From positions 1 to 19,406 of the forward strand of contig DASQHM010000259.1 of the NCBI GenBank assembly GCA_035632095.1: a stretch of DNA of 19,406 bases. The letters run 5' to 3'. The notes under the pieces were generated by a model that had not been told where the DNA came from, did no database searches, and saw nothing but the letters and a program-made list of their open reading frames with translations. This stretch comes from DASQHM01 sp035632095 (GTDB lineage Bacteria > Pseudomonadota > Alphaproteobacteria > Ferrovibrionales > Ferrovibrionaceae). Below, piece after piece: positions 1 to 7,074 of this stretch. Every line of letters starts with the position of its first letter. Positions within the stretch are counted from its first letter, which is position 1. The translations under genes were made by a program, and so were the position numbers.

Positions 1-117
1 GTCGCGGCGCGACTCCACTAGCGCCGCCAAGGCAGCGCGCCGCGCCACGCCGCGCGCGTCAGGAAGCGCGCTCGCCCAGCCCGCGCTTTCGATCCGGATG
101 TCGATTTGAGGGGTCAT
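1..117 (-). CDS. ybeY: Endoribonuclease YbeY, N-terminal 39 codons (partial)
   Basis: This is the start of a gene that runs off the left edge. Reading the minus strand from the ATG at 117 gives a protein beginning MTPQIDIRIESAGW, followed by an LPDA stretch and an alanine-rich helix, which is the usual opening of YbeY. YbeY is a zinc-dependent endoribonuclease used in 16S rRNA 3' maturation and 70S ribosome quality control. Its catalytic histidine cluster would lie outside the window. The position directly after phoH and the HD gene supports the call, since phoH and ybeY are nearly always neighbours. The start lies 59 bases inside the 3' end of the HD gene, so translation is probably coupled. 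The identification rests on a short N-terminus plus context. Confidence 0.8.
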   Translation of the reverse strand, partial: MTPQIDIRIESAGWASALPDARGVARRAALAALVESRRD

Positions 118-2428
118 GATCCGAAGCAACGCCGGAGGGACCGCCTGGCGGCTGTTGCGGCATGGGCGGGTACTCGATCCGGCTGTGATAGACGCCGAGC
201 GTGAGCACGCGGACGAACGCCGTTTCGATTCTTGCGATATCGCGCATGGTGAGTTCGCAGCTGTCGAGCTGTCCGTCGGCGAGCTTCTCGCCGATCACCT
301 TGTGGACCCGTTCGGTCAATTCGGCGGGCGAGGGATCCTTCAGGGCGCGCGTCGCGGCCTCGGCCGAATCGGCCATGAGCAGCACGCCCGATTCCCGGGT
401 TCGCGGCCGCGGCCCCGGATAGCGGAATTCCGACTCGTCGACCGTCGTACCGGTAGCCTTCGCGCGCTCGAGCGCCTTCAAGTAGAAGACCCGCAGCAAG
501 GTCGTGCCCTGATGCTGGGTGATGGCATCGAGGATCGGCCGCCCGAGCCGGTACTTGCGCGCGATATCGATGCCGTCCTTGATGTGCGCAAAAATGATGC
601 GCGCCGACAATTCCGGCGGCAGACGGTCGTGAATGTTGCCGCCGCGCTGGTTCTCGGCGAAATAGTTCGGCCGCAGCATCTTGCCGAGATCGTGATAGAG
701 CGCCATCACGCGGCATTGCAGGCCGTTGGCGCCGATGGCGTCGGCCGCGGCTTCCGCCAGATTGCTCATCATCACTGAGTGATAGAACGTTCCCGGCGAT
801 TGCAGCGCCAGTTGCTTGAGCAGCGGATTGTCGGCCGAGGCAAGCTCGATCAGCCGCATATCCGTGGTCTCTTCGAAAATGTGCTCGAACACCGGCAGCA
901 GCCCCATGGCCGCGATGGCGGCAAAGCCGCCGGACATGAACGCCGCGCCGGCCGCGGCGAGCGCGCTCAAACCGAGCGTGCCTTCGTCAAGCAGCAGCAC
1001 CAGCGGCGAAAGCGCAGCCTGCACCAGGCCGATGGCAATGCCGGCGCGAAGCAGGTCGCCGCGGCGGCGGCATTTTCGCGCGGTGATGCCGCCGAGCAGA
1101 ACGCCGATGGCGTAATAGCTCGCCATCAACACGTGGCCCTCGATGCGATAGGCCATGAGCAGCGACAGCACGAGCCCTGCGAGCAGGCTGGCACGCGCGC
1201 CGACCAGCACGGCGACCAGCACGCTCGCCAGCGCAATGGGCGGCAGGAAACCGGCGACGTGCCGGTCCAGTCCGAGACCGTCGCCCACGCCGCGGCCGGC
1301 GATGTAGACCGCGACGACGACCATGGCCGATGCGACCGCGATTGAGAGCGTAAGATAGGCTTCCTTGCGGCTCGGCCAATTCGGATGGCGACGGCGGCGG
1401 AAGTACCAGCCGGAGAGCAGGATCAGCGCGCCCGACATGAGCGCGAAGGCGCCGATCTCGCCCCAAAGCGTGCGCCGCTCGGCGCCTTCGTTGAGCAGCC
1501 GGATGCGGTCTTGCACGGGCTGCGTTACCCGGTCGCCCTCGCGAACGATGACCTCGCCGGCGGCGAGCTTGACGTAGACCGGCTCCACCGCCGCCGCGGC
1601 GCTGTTCCGCGCGGCTTCGCTGGCGCGCCCGTTCAGCACCAGATTGGGCCGCGCCAGGGCGTAGGCCGTATCCAGCACGTAACGCCTCAATTGCCGCGCT
1701 TCGCCGTAGGGCGCGTCGCCGGCCTTGGCCAGCATGTTTCGCCGCAATTGCGGCACGTCGAGAATGTCGGAGGTTTCGGTGAGCACGCGCGTCGCGTCAT
1801 GGCGCGTGTCGTGAATCATCACGCCGCGCCCCATGGGCAGCGCGTTTCGATCCGCCGTCACCAGGGCATCGCGCGCCTGCGCCAGGAAGAAGCTCACCGC
1901 TTCGGTCAGATCGCCCGGCTGCGACAAGCCTTCGATCAGATCGAACGTCGCCACGCGCACCGGCAGGCCGATGTCCTGCTGGAAGGCGAGGCTGCGCGCA
2001 TTGGCGTCGAGGCTGCCCGACTTGCGCGCCGTCATGGCCAGCACGGCGTTCCGCACCTGCTCGATCAACGCGGGATAGACGCTCGGATCGTAGTCGAAGA
2101 CAGGCAAGGCATCTTGCGCGGCCTGGGTGCGGCGTTGGCCGGTCGCCTCTTTGTCCTCGATCAAGAAGTCCCGCTCGGCGCGAACGGTCGTCGTGGAAAT
2201 GGAATCGAGCGGCGGCACGGCATGGGTGCTGAGCGTGCCGGGGCCGAACAACACGGCCAAGACGGCGATGCACACAACGAACAGCGGCCAGTCGAGCCAC
2301 GGCCGGTATTTCTGCCAGCGGTCCTCGGCCAGCGCACGGATCGCCGTCGCCGACAGCAGGCGGCGCGCTTGCGCCAATTCGCTTTCGCTGACCTTCGCTT
2401 CGGATTCCTTGGCGCCGTCCACGGTCAT
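59..2428 (-). CDS. 7TM-HD (PgpH-type) membrane phosphohydrolase
   Basis: This 789-residue protein has the layout of the 7TMR-HD family: a cytoplasmic N-terminus, a first membrane helix at about 47-64, an extracytoplasmic 7TMR-HDED-like region at about 65-320, a bundle of membrane helices at about 325-515, and a cytoplasmic HD domain at about 530-755. HD-family metal ligands are visible as His550 (GTFYHS), His579-Asp580 (YHDLGK), the HDRLPPELSA segment from 600 and HQGTTL near 639. In Firmicutes such proteins (PgpH, YqfF) hydrolyse cyclic di-AMP; the substrate here is unknown. The ATG overlaps the phoH TGA by four bases and ybeY starts inside the 3' end, so it belongs to the phoH-ybeY operon. 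Many alphaproteobacteria lack a gene at this position. Family assignment is firm; substrate is open. Confidence 0.88.
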   Translation of the reverse strand: MTVDGAKESEAKVSESELAQARRLLSATAIRALAEDRWQKYRPWLDWPLFVVCIAVLAVLFGPGTLSTHAVPPLDSISTTTVRAERDFLIEDKEATGQRRTQAAQDALPVFDYDPSVYPALIEQVRNAVLAMTARKSGSLDANARSLAFQQDIGLPVRVATFDLIEGLSQPGDLTEAVSFFLAQARDALVTADRNALPMGRGVMIHDTRHDATRVLTETSDILDVPQLRRNMLAKAGDAPYGEARQLRRYVLDTAYALARPNLVLNGRASEAARNSAAAAVEPVYVKLAAGEVIVREGDRVTQPVQDRIRLLNEGAERRTLWGEIGAFALMSGALILLSGWYFRRRRHPNWPSRKEAYLTLSIAVASAMVVVAVYIAGRGVGDGLGLDRHVAGFLPPIALASVLVAVLVGARASLLAGLVLSLLMAYRIEGHVLMASYYAIGVLLGGITARKCRRRGDLLRAGIAIGLVQAALSPLVLLLDEGTLGLSALAAAGAAFMSGGFAAIAAMGLLPVFEHIFEETTDMRLIELASADNPLLKQLALQSPGTFYHSVMMSNLAEAAADAIGANGLQCRVMALYHDLGKMLRPNYFAENQRGGNIHDRLPPELSARIIFAHIKDGIDIARKYRLGRPILDAITQHQGTTLLRVFYLKALERAKATGTTVDESEFRYPGPRPRTRESGVLLMADSAEAATRALKDPSPAELTERVHKVIGEKLADGQLDSCELTMRDIARIETAFVRVLTLGVYHSRIEYPPMPQQPPGGPSGVASDHDPSNRHPDRKRGLGERAS

Positions 2429-3477
2429 GGCTTTCCGCTCGCGCCGCGCCGCGCATAGGCGCGAATGATTCGCGCCACCAACGAATGACGCACCACATCC
2501 GCGTCGGTGAAGTGCACCGTCGCGATGCTGGTTTCATCCGCCAGGATCGCCAACGCATCCTGCAGTCCCGAGGCGACGCCCGGCGGCAGGTCGACTTGGG
2601 TCAGGTCGCCGTTGACGCACATGCGCGAATGCTCGCCGAGGCGCGTCAGCAGCATCTTCATCTGCACCGGCGTGGTGTTCTGCGCTTCGTCGAGTATGAC
2701 GAAGGCGTTGGCGAGCGTGCGGCCGCGCATGAAGGCGAGCGGCGCAATTTCGATCTCGCCGGTTTCCAAACGCTTGACCACCTGCTCGGCCGGCAGCATG
2801 TCGTAGAGAGCGTCATAAAGCGGGCGGAGATACGGATCGATCTTCTCGCGCATGTCGCCCGGCAGGAAGCCGAGACGCTCGCCGGCTTCGACGGCCGGAC
2901 GCGACAGCACGATGCGATCGACCTTGCCCGACAGCAGCATCGAGACGGCGACGGCGACCGCAAGGTACGTCTTGCCGGTTCCGGCGGGACCCAGACCGAA
3001 GACCAGATCGTGGCTCTGCAGCGCCGCGAGATAGGCGGCTTGCGCCGGCGAGCGCGCCGTGATCACGCGCTTGCGGGTGCGCACCGAGGTTCCGTCGCCC
3101 AAGTCCACGCTGTCCTCGCGCGAACGATCACGCTTCGCGTGATGGTGCGGGCCCCGGTAGTGGCCGCCGCCCGCCATGCGTATCACGCCGTCGACGTCGC
3201 CCGCATTGATGTCGCCGCCGCTCTTAAGTCTTCGATAGAGCTCGTCCAGCACGGCGCGTGCCGCTTCGCGCGCCGCTTGCGGGCCGGTAATCGCCATGCG
3301 ATTGCCGCGCGGCGTGAGCAGCACGTCGAGTTCCTGTTCGATACGCGCCAAATTGCGGTCGTGCTCGCCGAACAGCGGCGTCAACAGGCGGTTGTCGTCG
3401 AAATCGATCACCATGGGCGGGCCTTCGCGGCGGGCCGTCGGTTTGCGCAGGCGGGCGCGATGGGCTTCAGGCGGCAT
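2425..3477 (-). CDS. phoH: PhoH family P-loop ATPase
   Basis: This encodes a 350-residue cytoplasmic PhoH-like ATPase. The N-terminal part (about 22-100) is the small domain common in PhoH proteins. The ATPase core carries Walker A GPAGTGKT at 163-170, the family signature VLSRPAVEAGERLGFLPGD near 190-208, Walker B ILDEAQN at 261-267, and NGDLTQVDLP at 289-298. Family members are RNA-associated ATPases and sit almost always beside ybeY. I chose the ATG at 3477, which overlaps the miaB stop by 11 bases, has GGAGG upstream at a long spacing, and gives a typical length. An ATG at 3414 with GAAGG ahead of it would shorten the protein by 21 residues and is possible. The frame stays open further upstream, but that part lies inside miaB. 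Confidence 0.92.
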   Translation of the reverse strand: MPPEAHRARLRKPTARREGPPMVIDFDDNRLLTPLFGEHDRNLARIEQELDVLLTPRGNRMAITGPQAAREAARAVLDELYRRLKSGGDINAGDVDGVIRMAGGGHYRGPHHHAKRDRSREDSVDLGDGTSVRTRKRVITARSPAQAAYLAALQSHDLVFGLGPAGTGKTYLAVAVAVSMLLSGKVDRIVLSRPAVEAGERLGFLPGDMREKIDPYLRPLYDALYDMLPAEQVVKRLETGEIEIAPLAFMRGRTLANAFVILDEAQNTTPVQMKMLLTRLGEHSRMCVNGDLTQVDLPPGVASGLQDALAILADETSIATVHFTDADVVRHSLVARIIRAYARRGASGKP

Positions 3478-4837
3478 TTTCGATGCCAGCCTCCGACGGT
3501 TCCGCCAGCCGGCCGGTGAGCGACACGCCGCGGCCGCGTTCGATGCGCACGGCGGCGATCTTTCCCAGCATTGCCGCCGGCGCCGCGACATGGACCGATT
3601 GCATGTAGGGACTGCGTCCGGACAACTGCCCGTCGCGCCGGCCGGCGCGTTCCAGCAGCACCGCCATGTCGCGCCCTTCGCTGGCCTTGTTGAAGGCGAG
3701 TTGTTGCTGCCACAGCAGGCCCTGGAGCTCGGCAAGCCGTTCCGCTTTCAGCACTTCGGGTATCGCCGTTTCGGACATGGCGGCGGCCGGCGTGCCGGGC
3801 CTTGGGCTGAACTTGAAGGAATAGGCCTGGGCGAAGCCCACGTCGCGGACCAGCGCCAGGGTATCGCGGAAGTCACCTGCGGTTTCGCCGGGGAAGCCGA
3901 CGATGAAATCGGACGAGAGCGCGATGTCGGTGCGCGCGGCACGCAGCGCGTCGACGATGCGCCGGTAATGATCGGCGGTGTGCCGGCGGTTCATGGCGGC
4001 GAGAATCCGGTTCGACCCGCTTTGCACGGGAAGATGCAGGAACGGCATGAGGACCGGCACGTCGCCATGGGCGGCGATCAGATCGTCGTCCATCTCGAGC
4101 GGGTGCGACGTGGTGTAGCGGAGCTGCGCCAATCCCGGCAAGTCCGCCAACGCGCGAATAAGACGGGCAAGCGACCATGTGCCGCCCTGCGGCCCGGCGC
4201 CGTGATAGGCGTTGACGTTCTGGCCGAGCAACGTGATCTCGACCGCGCCGAGGTCGATCAGCCGCCGCGCTTCGGCAAGAATATCGGCCGCGGGGCGCGA
4301 GAATTCGGCACCCCGCGTATAGGGCACGACGCAGAACGTGCAGAACTTGTCGCAACCTTCCTGCACGGTGAGGTAGGCGGACGCCGGTTGCGCCGCCGTC
4401 TGCTCCGGCAGCCGGTCGAATTTGGCCTCGGCCGGAAAGTCGGCTTCGAGCACGCCGCCGGGGACCGCGCGCGAGGCAAGCGCCACCATTTCCGGCAGGC
4501 GATGATAGGTCTGCGGCCCGAGCACGATGTCCACATTGCCGGCGCGGCGCATGATTTCAGCACCTTCGGCTTGCGCGACGCACCCGGCGACCGCCACCAC
4601 CATGCGGCCGCCGGACGCCGCCTTGTCCCGCTGCAGGGCGCGAATCCGCCCAAGCTCCGAGTAGACCTTTTCGGCGGCCTTTTCCCGGATATGGCAGGTG
4701 TTGAGGATGACCATGTCGGCGCCAGCGGGCGCGTCGACCGGCTCGAATCCGAGCGGCGCCAGGACATCCGCCATGCGGGCGGAGTCGTAGACGTTCATCT
4801 GGCAGCCGTAGGTCTTGATATAGAGCTTCTTCGGCAC
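3467..4837 (-). CDS. miaB: tRNA-2-methylthio-N6-dimethylallyladenosine synthase MiaB
   Basis: This 456-residue radical-SAM methylthiotransferase adds the 2-methylthio group to i6A37 of tRNAs reading UNN codons. The N-terminal UPF0004 domain has the three iron-sulfur cysteines at 12 (KTYGCQMN), 48 (NTCHIRE) and 86 (AGCVAQ). The radical-SAM cluster is CDKFCTFC at 162-169, followed by VPYTRG. A C-terminal TRAM domain covers roughly 380-445. Length is normal for MiaB. The start codon is GTG; no in-frame ATG lies nearby upstream, and the invariant KTYGCQMN motif follows at once. The gene is 87 bases downstream of plsC and has its own candidate promoter overlapping the plsC stop. It leads the overlapping run miaB-phoH-HD-ybeY, a block of RNA-maturation functions. 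Confidence 0.96.
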   Translation of the reverse strand: MPKKLYIKTYGCQMNVYDSARMADVLAPLGFEPVDAPAGADMVILNTCHIREKAAEKVYSELGRIRALQRDKAASGGRMVVAVAGCVAQAEGAEIMRRAGNVDIVLGPQTYHRLPEMVALASRAVPGGVLEADFPAEAKFDRLPEQTAAQPASAYLTVQEGCDKFCTFCVVPYTRGAEFSRPAADILAEARRLIDLGAVEITLLGQNVNAYHGAGPQGGTWSLARLIRALADLPGLAQLRYTTSHPLEMDDDLIAAHGDVPVLMPFLHLPVQSGSNRILAAMNRRHTADHYRRIVDALRAARTDIALSSDFIVGFPGETAGDFRDTLALVRDVGFAQAYSFKFSPRPGTPAAAMSETAIPEVLKAERLAELQGLLWQQQLAFNKASEGRDMAVLLERAGRRDGQLSGRSPYMQSVHVAAPAAMLGKIAAVRIERGRGVSLTGRLAEPSEAGIENAA

Positions 4838-4900
4838 CGGATCATCTCGGCAGGCTGGCCGCGGTCGGCCCGCCTGGCGGCTCAGAGCGGAAGGGCCGGA

Positions 4901-4928
4901 ACACTAGCAGTACCGTCGCCTCAGTCAA
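4901..4928 (-). promoter_or_regulatory. Candidate sigma-70 promoter for miaB
   Basis: On the minus strand TTGACT (4928-4923, five of six matches to the -35 consensus) is separated by 16 bases from TAGTGT (4906-4901, preceded by TGC). The -35 box contains the plsC stop codon. Transcription would begin near 4894, leaving a leader of about 57 bases before the miaB GTG. It was found by eye and is untested. Confidence 0.45.
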
Positions 4929-5773
4929 GGTGCGCCCGCCGCCAAGGGTGCGGAACCGGATACCGCAACCGGCGGCGGCGGCCCGGCGGCGGGCGGGCTC
5001 GGGCGGCCGGTCAGCACGTCATTGACCCCGCGCCGTATGGTCTCGCGGCAATAGGCCGACAGGGCCTTGCGCGAGGCGAAGTTCGCGATTGTCACCGGCG
5101 GATGGAATTCGACCACCACCGTGATCGGACCGACGCTCAGGAAGCGCCAAAGATGCGGCACCAAATCCTCGTCGCCCACCCAGGCATAGATCGGCATGGT
5201 GCGCCGGCTGACCGGCAGGCTGTTCAGCCGCGAAAACGCGATCGACACCGGCTGCACCGTGAGCGGGCGGCCGCGGACGGTGCGCTCGGCCAGGGAGAAG
5301 AACGCGCTCTTGAACGGCAGTACGTGAATCCCGTCGCTCGACGTGCCTTCCGGAAACAGGATCAGATTGTCGCCGCGCTCCAGGCGAACGGTCATCTCGT
5401 CGCGGTGATTGGCGGTTGCCCGCGCGCGGCGGTCGATGAACACCGAGCGCTGCAGCTTCGCCAGCATGCCGAAGAACGGCCAGCCGGCCACTTCGCGCTT
5501 GGCGATGAACGACGCCGGCAGCAGCTTCGCCAGCACGGTGATGTCGATCCAGGACACGTGGTTGCAGACGAAGAGCACCGGCCGGCCGTTGGACATGCGC
5601 CCGCGGGTCTCGATGGTGACCCGAAGCAGGCGGCAGATCACGGTGTGATAAAGCAGCGGTATTCGTTCGCCGAGCCGCCAACCGAACAAGTTCGACAGCA
5701 TCTGCAGCGGCACGAGCGGCGCAGTCCAAATCGCCACCAGGATCAGGATCAGCCACGGCCGGATCGGCGGCAT
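4925..5773 (-). CDS. plsC: 1-acyl-sn-glycerol-3-phosphate acyltransferase (PlsC family)
   Basis: This 282-residue membrane-associated acyltransferase probably transfers a second acyl chain to lysophosphatidic acid in phospholipid synthesis. A hydrophobic N-terminal segment (about 7-28) should anchor it in the inner membrane. Acyltransferase motif I is NHVSWID at 71-77, with the catalytic His72 and Asp77 in HX4D spacing. The glycerophosphate-binding motif III is FPEGT at 140-144. The C-terminus, from about 258, is a low-complexity proline/alanine tail. The ATG follows the fur stop by four bases, and the stop region itself (TGAGG) may act as the ribosome binding site, so fur and plsC should be co-transcribed. 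Some relatives acylate ornithine or other lipids, so the exact acceptor is inferred. Confidence 0.9.
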   Translation of the reverse strand: MPPIRPWLILILVAIWTAPLVPLQMLSNLFGWRLGERIPLLYHTVICRLLRVTIETRGRMSNGRPVLFVCNHVSWIDITVLAKLLPASFIAKREVAGWPFFGMLAKLQRSVFIDRRARATANHRDEMTVRLERGDNLILFPEGTSSDGIHVLPFKSAFFSLAERTVRGRPLTVQPVSIAFSRLNSLPVSRRTMPIYAWVGDEDLVPHLWRFLSVGPITVVVEFHPPVTIANFASRKALSAYCRETIRRGVNDVLTGRPSPPAAGPPPPVAVSGSAPLAAGAP

Positions 5774-5777
5774 TACC

Positions 5778-6212
5778 TCACTCGCTGGGCTTCTTCGGCG
5801 TATTGATCGGCACGCCGTAGAGCTCGAGGCGATGATCCATCAGCCGATAGCCGAGGCGCTCGGCGATGCGCTTCTGCAGCTCTTCGATTTCGGCGTTCTG
5901 GAATTCGATCACCTTGCCGGTCTGCAGATCGATGAGGTGATCGTGATGAACCTCCGGCGCTTCTTCGTAGCGGCTGCGGCCGTCGCGAAAATCGTGGCGG
6001 CTGAGGATGCCGGCTTCCTCGAACATGCGCACGGTGCGATAGACGGTGGCAATGCTGATCTTGGGGTCGATCCGGTGCGCGCGGCGATGCAACTCTTCCA
6101 CGTCGGGATGATCGTCGGCGCCCGAGAGCACGCGCGCAATGATGCGGCGCTGCTCGGTCATGCGCATGCCTTTCTCGATGCAAAGCTGTTCCAGACGGTG
6201 CGGCATGGTCAT
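5778..6212 (-). CDS. fur: Fur-family metal-responsive transcriptional regulator
   Basis: This 144-residue protein has an N-terminal winged-helix domain (about 1-82, with ISIATVYRTVRMFEEAGI at 52-69 as the recognition region) and a C-terminal metal-binding dimerisation domain with HHDHLIDL from 89 and a further histidine at 127. The CxxC pairs that hold structural zinc in enterobacterial Fur are absent; the only cysteine is at 11. That is usual for alphaproteobacterial Fur/Mur proteins, several of which respond to manganese rather than iron, so the metal cannot be fixed from sequence. It lies 74 bases downstream of mucR and four bases upstream of plsC. The paired ATG ACC ATG at 6212 and 6206 leaves a two-residue uncertainty in the start. 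Confidence 0.93.
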   Translation of the reverse strand: MTMPHRLEQLCIEKGMRMTEQRRIIARVLSGADDHPDVEELHRRAHRIDPKISIATVYRTVRMFEEAGILSRHDFRDGRSRYEEAPEVHHDHLIDLQTGKVIEFQNAEIEELQKRIAERLGYRLMDHRLELYGVPINTPKKPSE

Positions 6213-6286
6213 ACGCCCGCAGATTAGACCGGCCCCGCCCGCCCCGGAAGGGGCGTAACTGTCTCAGAAACGAATTCGCGCGGGCT

Positions 6287-6700
6287 TTATTTGCGGCCTT
6301 TGCTTCGCGCGGTCCCGAGACCGATCTTCTTCGCCAGTTCGCGCCGCTGCACGGCGTAGTTCGGCGCAACCATGGGATAGTCGGCCGACAGGCCCCAGCG
6401 CTCGCGGTATTCCTCCGGCGTCATATTGTAGCTGGTCTTGAGATGGCGCTTCAGCATCTTGAGCTTCTTGCCGTCTTCCAGGCAGACGATGTAGTCGGGC
6501 GTCACGGACTTCTTGATCGGAATCGCCGGCTGGGGGCGCTCCGGCTGAGCCGCGCCTTCGCCAATATTGGTCAGCGTCGCGTAAACCTGACGAATCAACT
6601 GCGGCAATTCATTGCCTTCGACCCGGTTGTTGGCGACATGCGAGGCAACGATGTCGGTTGTCAGCGCAAGAAGTTCGCTTTTTTCCATCTTATCTGCCAT
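6287..6700 (-). CDS. mucR: MucR/Ros family transcriptional regulator
   Basis: This 137-residue DNA-binding protein belongs to the Ros/MucR family of alphaproteobacterial global regulators of exopolysaccharide, motility and virulence or symbiosis genes. The N-terminal half (LLALTTDIVASHVANN) is the dimer/oligomer region. The zinc-finger-like domain spans about 64-120, with YIVCLEDGKK, KRHLKTSYNMTPEEYRERWGL and DYPMVAPNYA. Of the four Ros zinc ligands only Cys73 and His86 remain; the others are Asp76 and Tyr91, a variant common in MucR proteins. I place the start at the ATG at 6700; an in-frame TTG two codons upstream is less likely. It is preceded by a strong promoter in AT-rich DNA. The family commonly autoregulates. 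Confidence 0.93.
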   Translation of the reverse strand: MADKMEKSELLALTTDIVASHVANNRVEGNELPQLIRQVYATLTNIGEGAAQPERPQPAIPIKKSVTPDYIVCLEDGKKLKMLKRHLKTSYNMTPEEYRERWGLSADYPMVAPNYAVQRRELAKKIGLGTARSKGRK

Positions 6701-7074
6701 AGCCAAAACAAGCCCCCATAAAGATTAGCAATTATACATTGTTATTATTTGCGCAGGCAACCGAAAACCTTGTTTTAAAGCATTGCCATGTATGATTCAG
6801 GTCTACGAGTCGCAGTGTTTAAGGCCCGACGTCCAACGACCTTTTGGGCGGCCGCGGTGAATACCGTCAATCTACCCGGAAGGTCAAGATTTCAACTTAC
6901 AGCATCTAGCCGTTGACGGCCGCTCGTCCGGTGCGGAGTGCTGCGCAACGGCGGCTTTAGGAGCGCCAGCCCGTCCAAGGCCATTCTCGCCAATGACTAA
7001 TCCGCCGCTTCCCGCTAGCGTGATTTCCGCTCCGGACGTCTCGCCTCGCGGCTTCGGGCAGGTCCGGCGGGGGT
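6701..7074. other. Divergent intergenic region between mucR and the histidine kinase gene
   Basis: These 374 bases separate two divergent genes. The mucR-proximal part contains the mucR promoter in AT-rich sequence. The remainder (about 6800-7074) returns to high GC. I see no convincing promoter for the kinase; a TTGACG at 6913-6918 has no matching -10 box. I recognise no small gene or RNA in it. Confidence 0.6.
6731..6760 (-). promoter_or_regulatory. Candidate mucR promoter
   Basis: On the minus strand TTGCCT (6760-6755) and a perfect TATAAT (6736-6731) are 18 bases apart. The predicted transcription start lies near 6724, about 24 bases ahead of the mucR ATG. The surrounding stretch (about 6715-6800) is clearly richer in A and T than the rest of the window. 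This fits a MucR-type regulator binding its own promoter, though that is inference. Confidence 0.6.

Noticed and set aside
779..2458. Long plus-strand open frames opposite the 7TM-HD gene (for example 1385-2458)
   Set aside because: These are shadows of a GC-rich gene: arginine-, histidine- and glutamine-rich translations with no recognisable domain, antisense to a firmly identified protein.
3296..5806. 836-codon plus-strand open frame opposite miaB and plsC
   Set aside because: Its length comes from GC-rich codon bias on the opposite strand. The minus strand has clear MiaB and PlsC motifs throughout.
6240..6255. Hairpin CGCCCC-GGAA-GGGGCG between mucR and fur as an intrinsic terminator
   Set aside because: The six-pair stem is perfect, but no T-run follows on either strand. 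It may be a leader structure, not a demonstrable terminator.
6913..6918. TTGACG as a -35 box for the kinase gene
   Set aside because: No acceptable -10 box lies 15 to 19 bases downstream.
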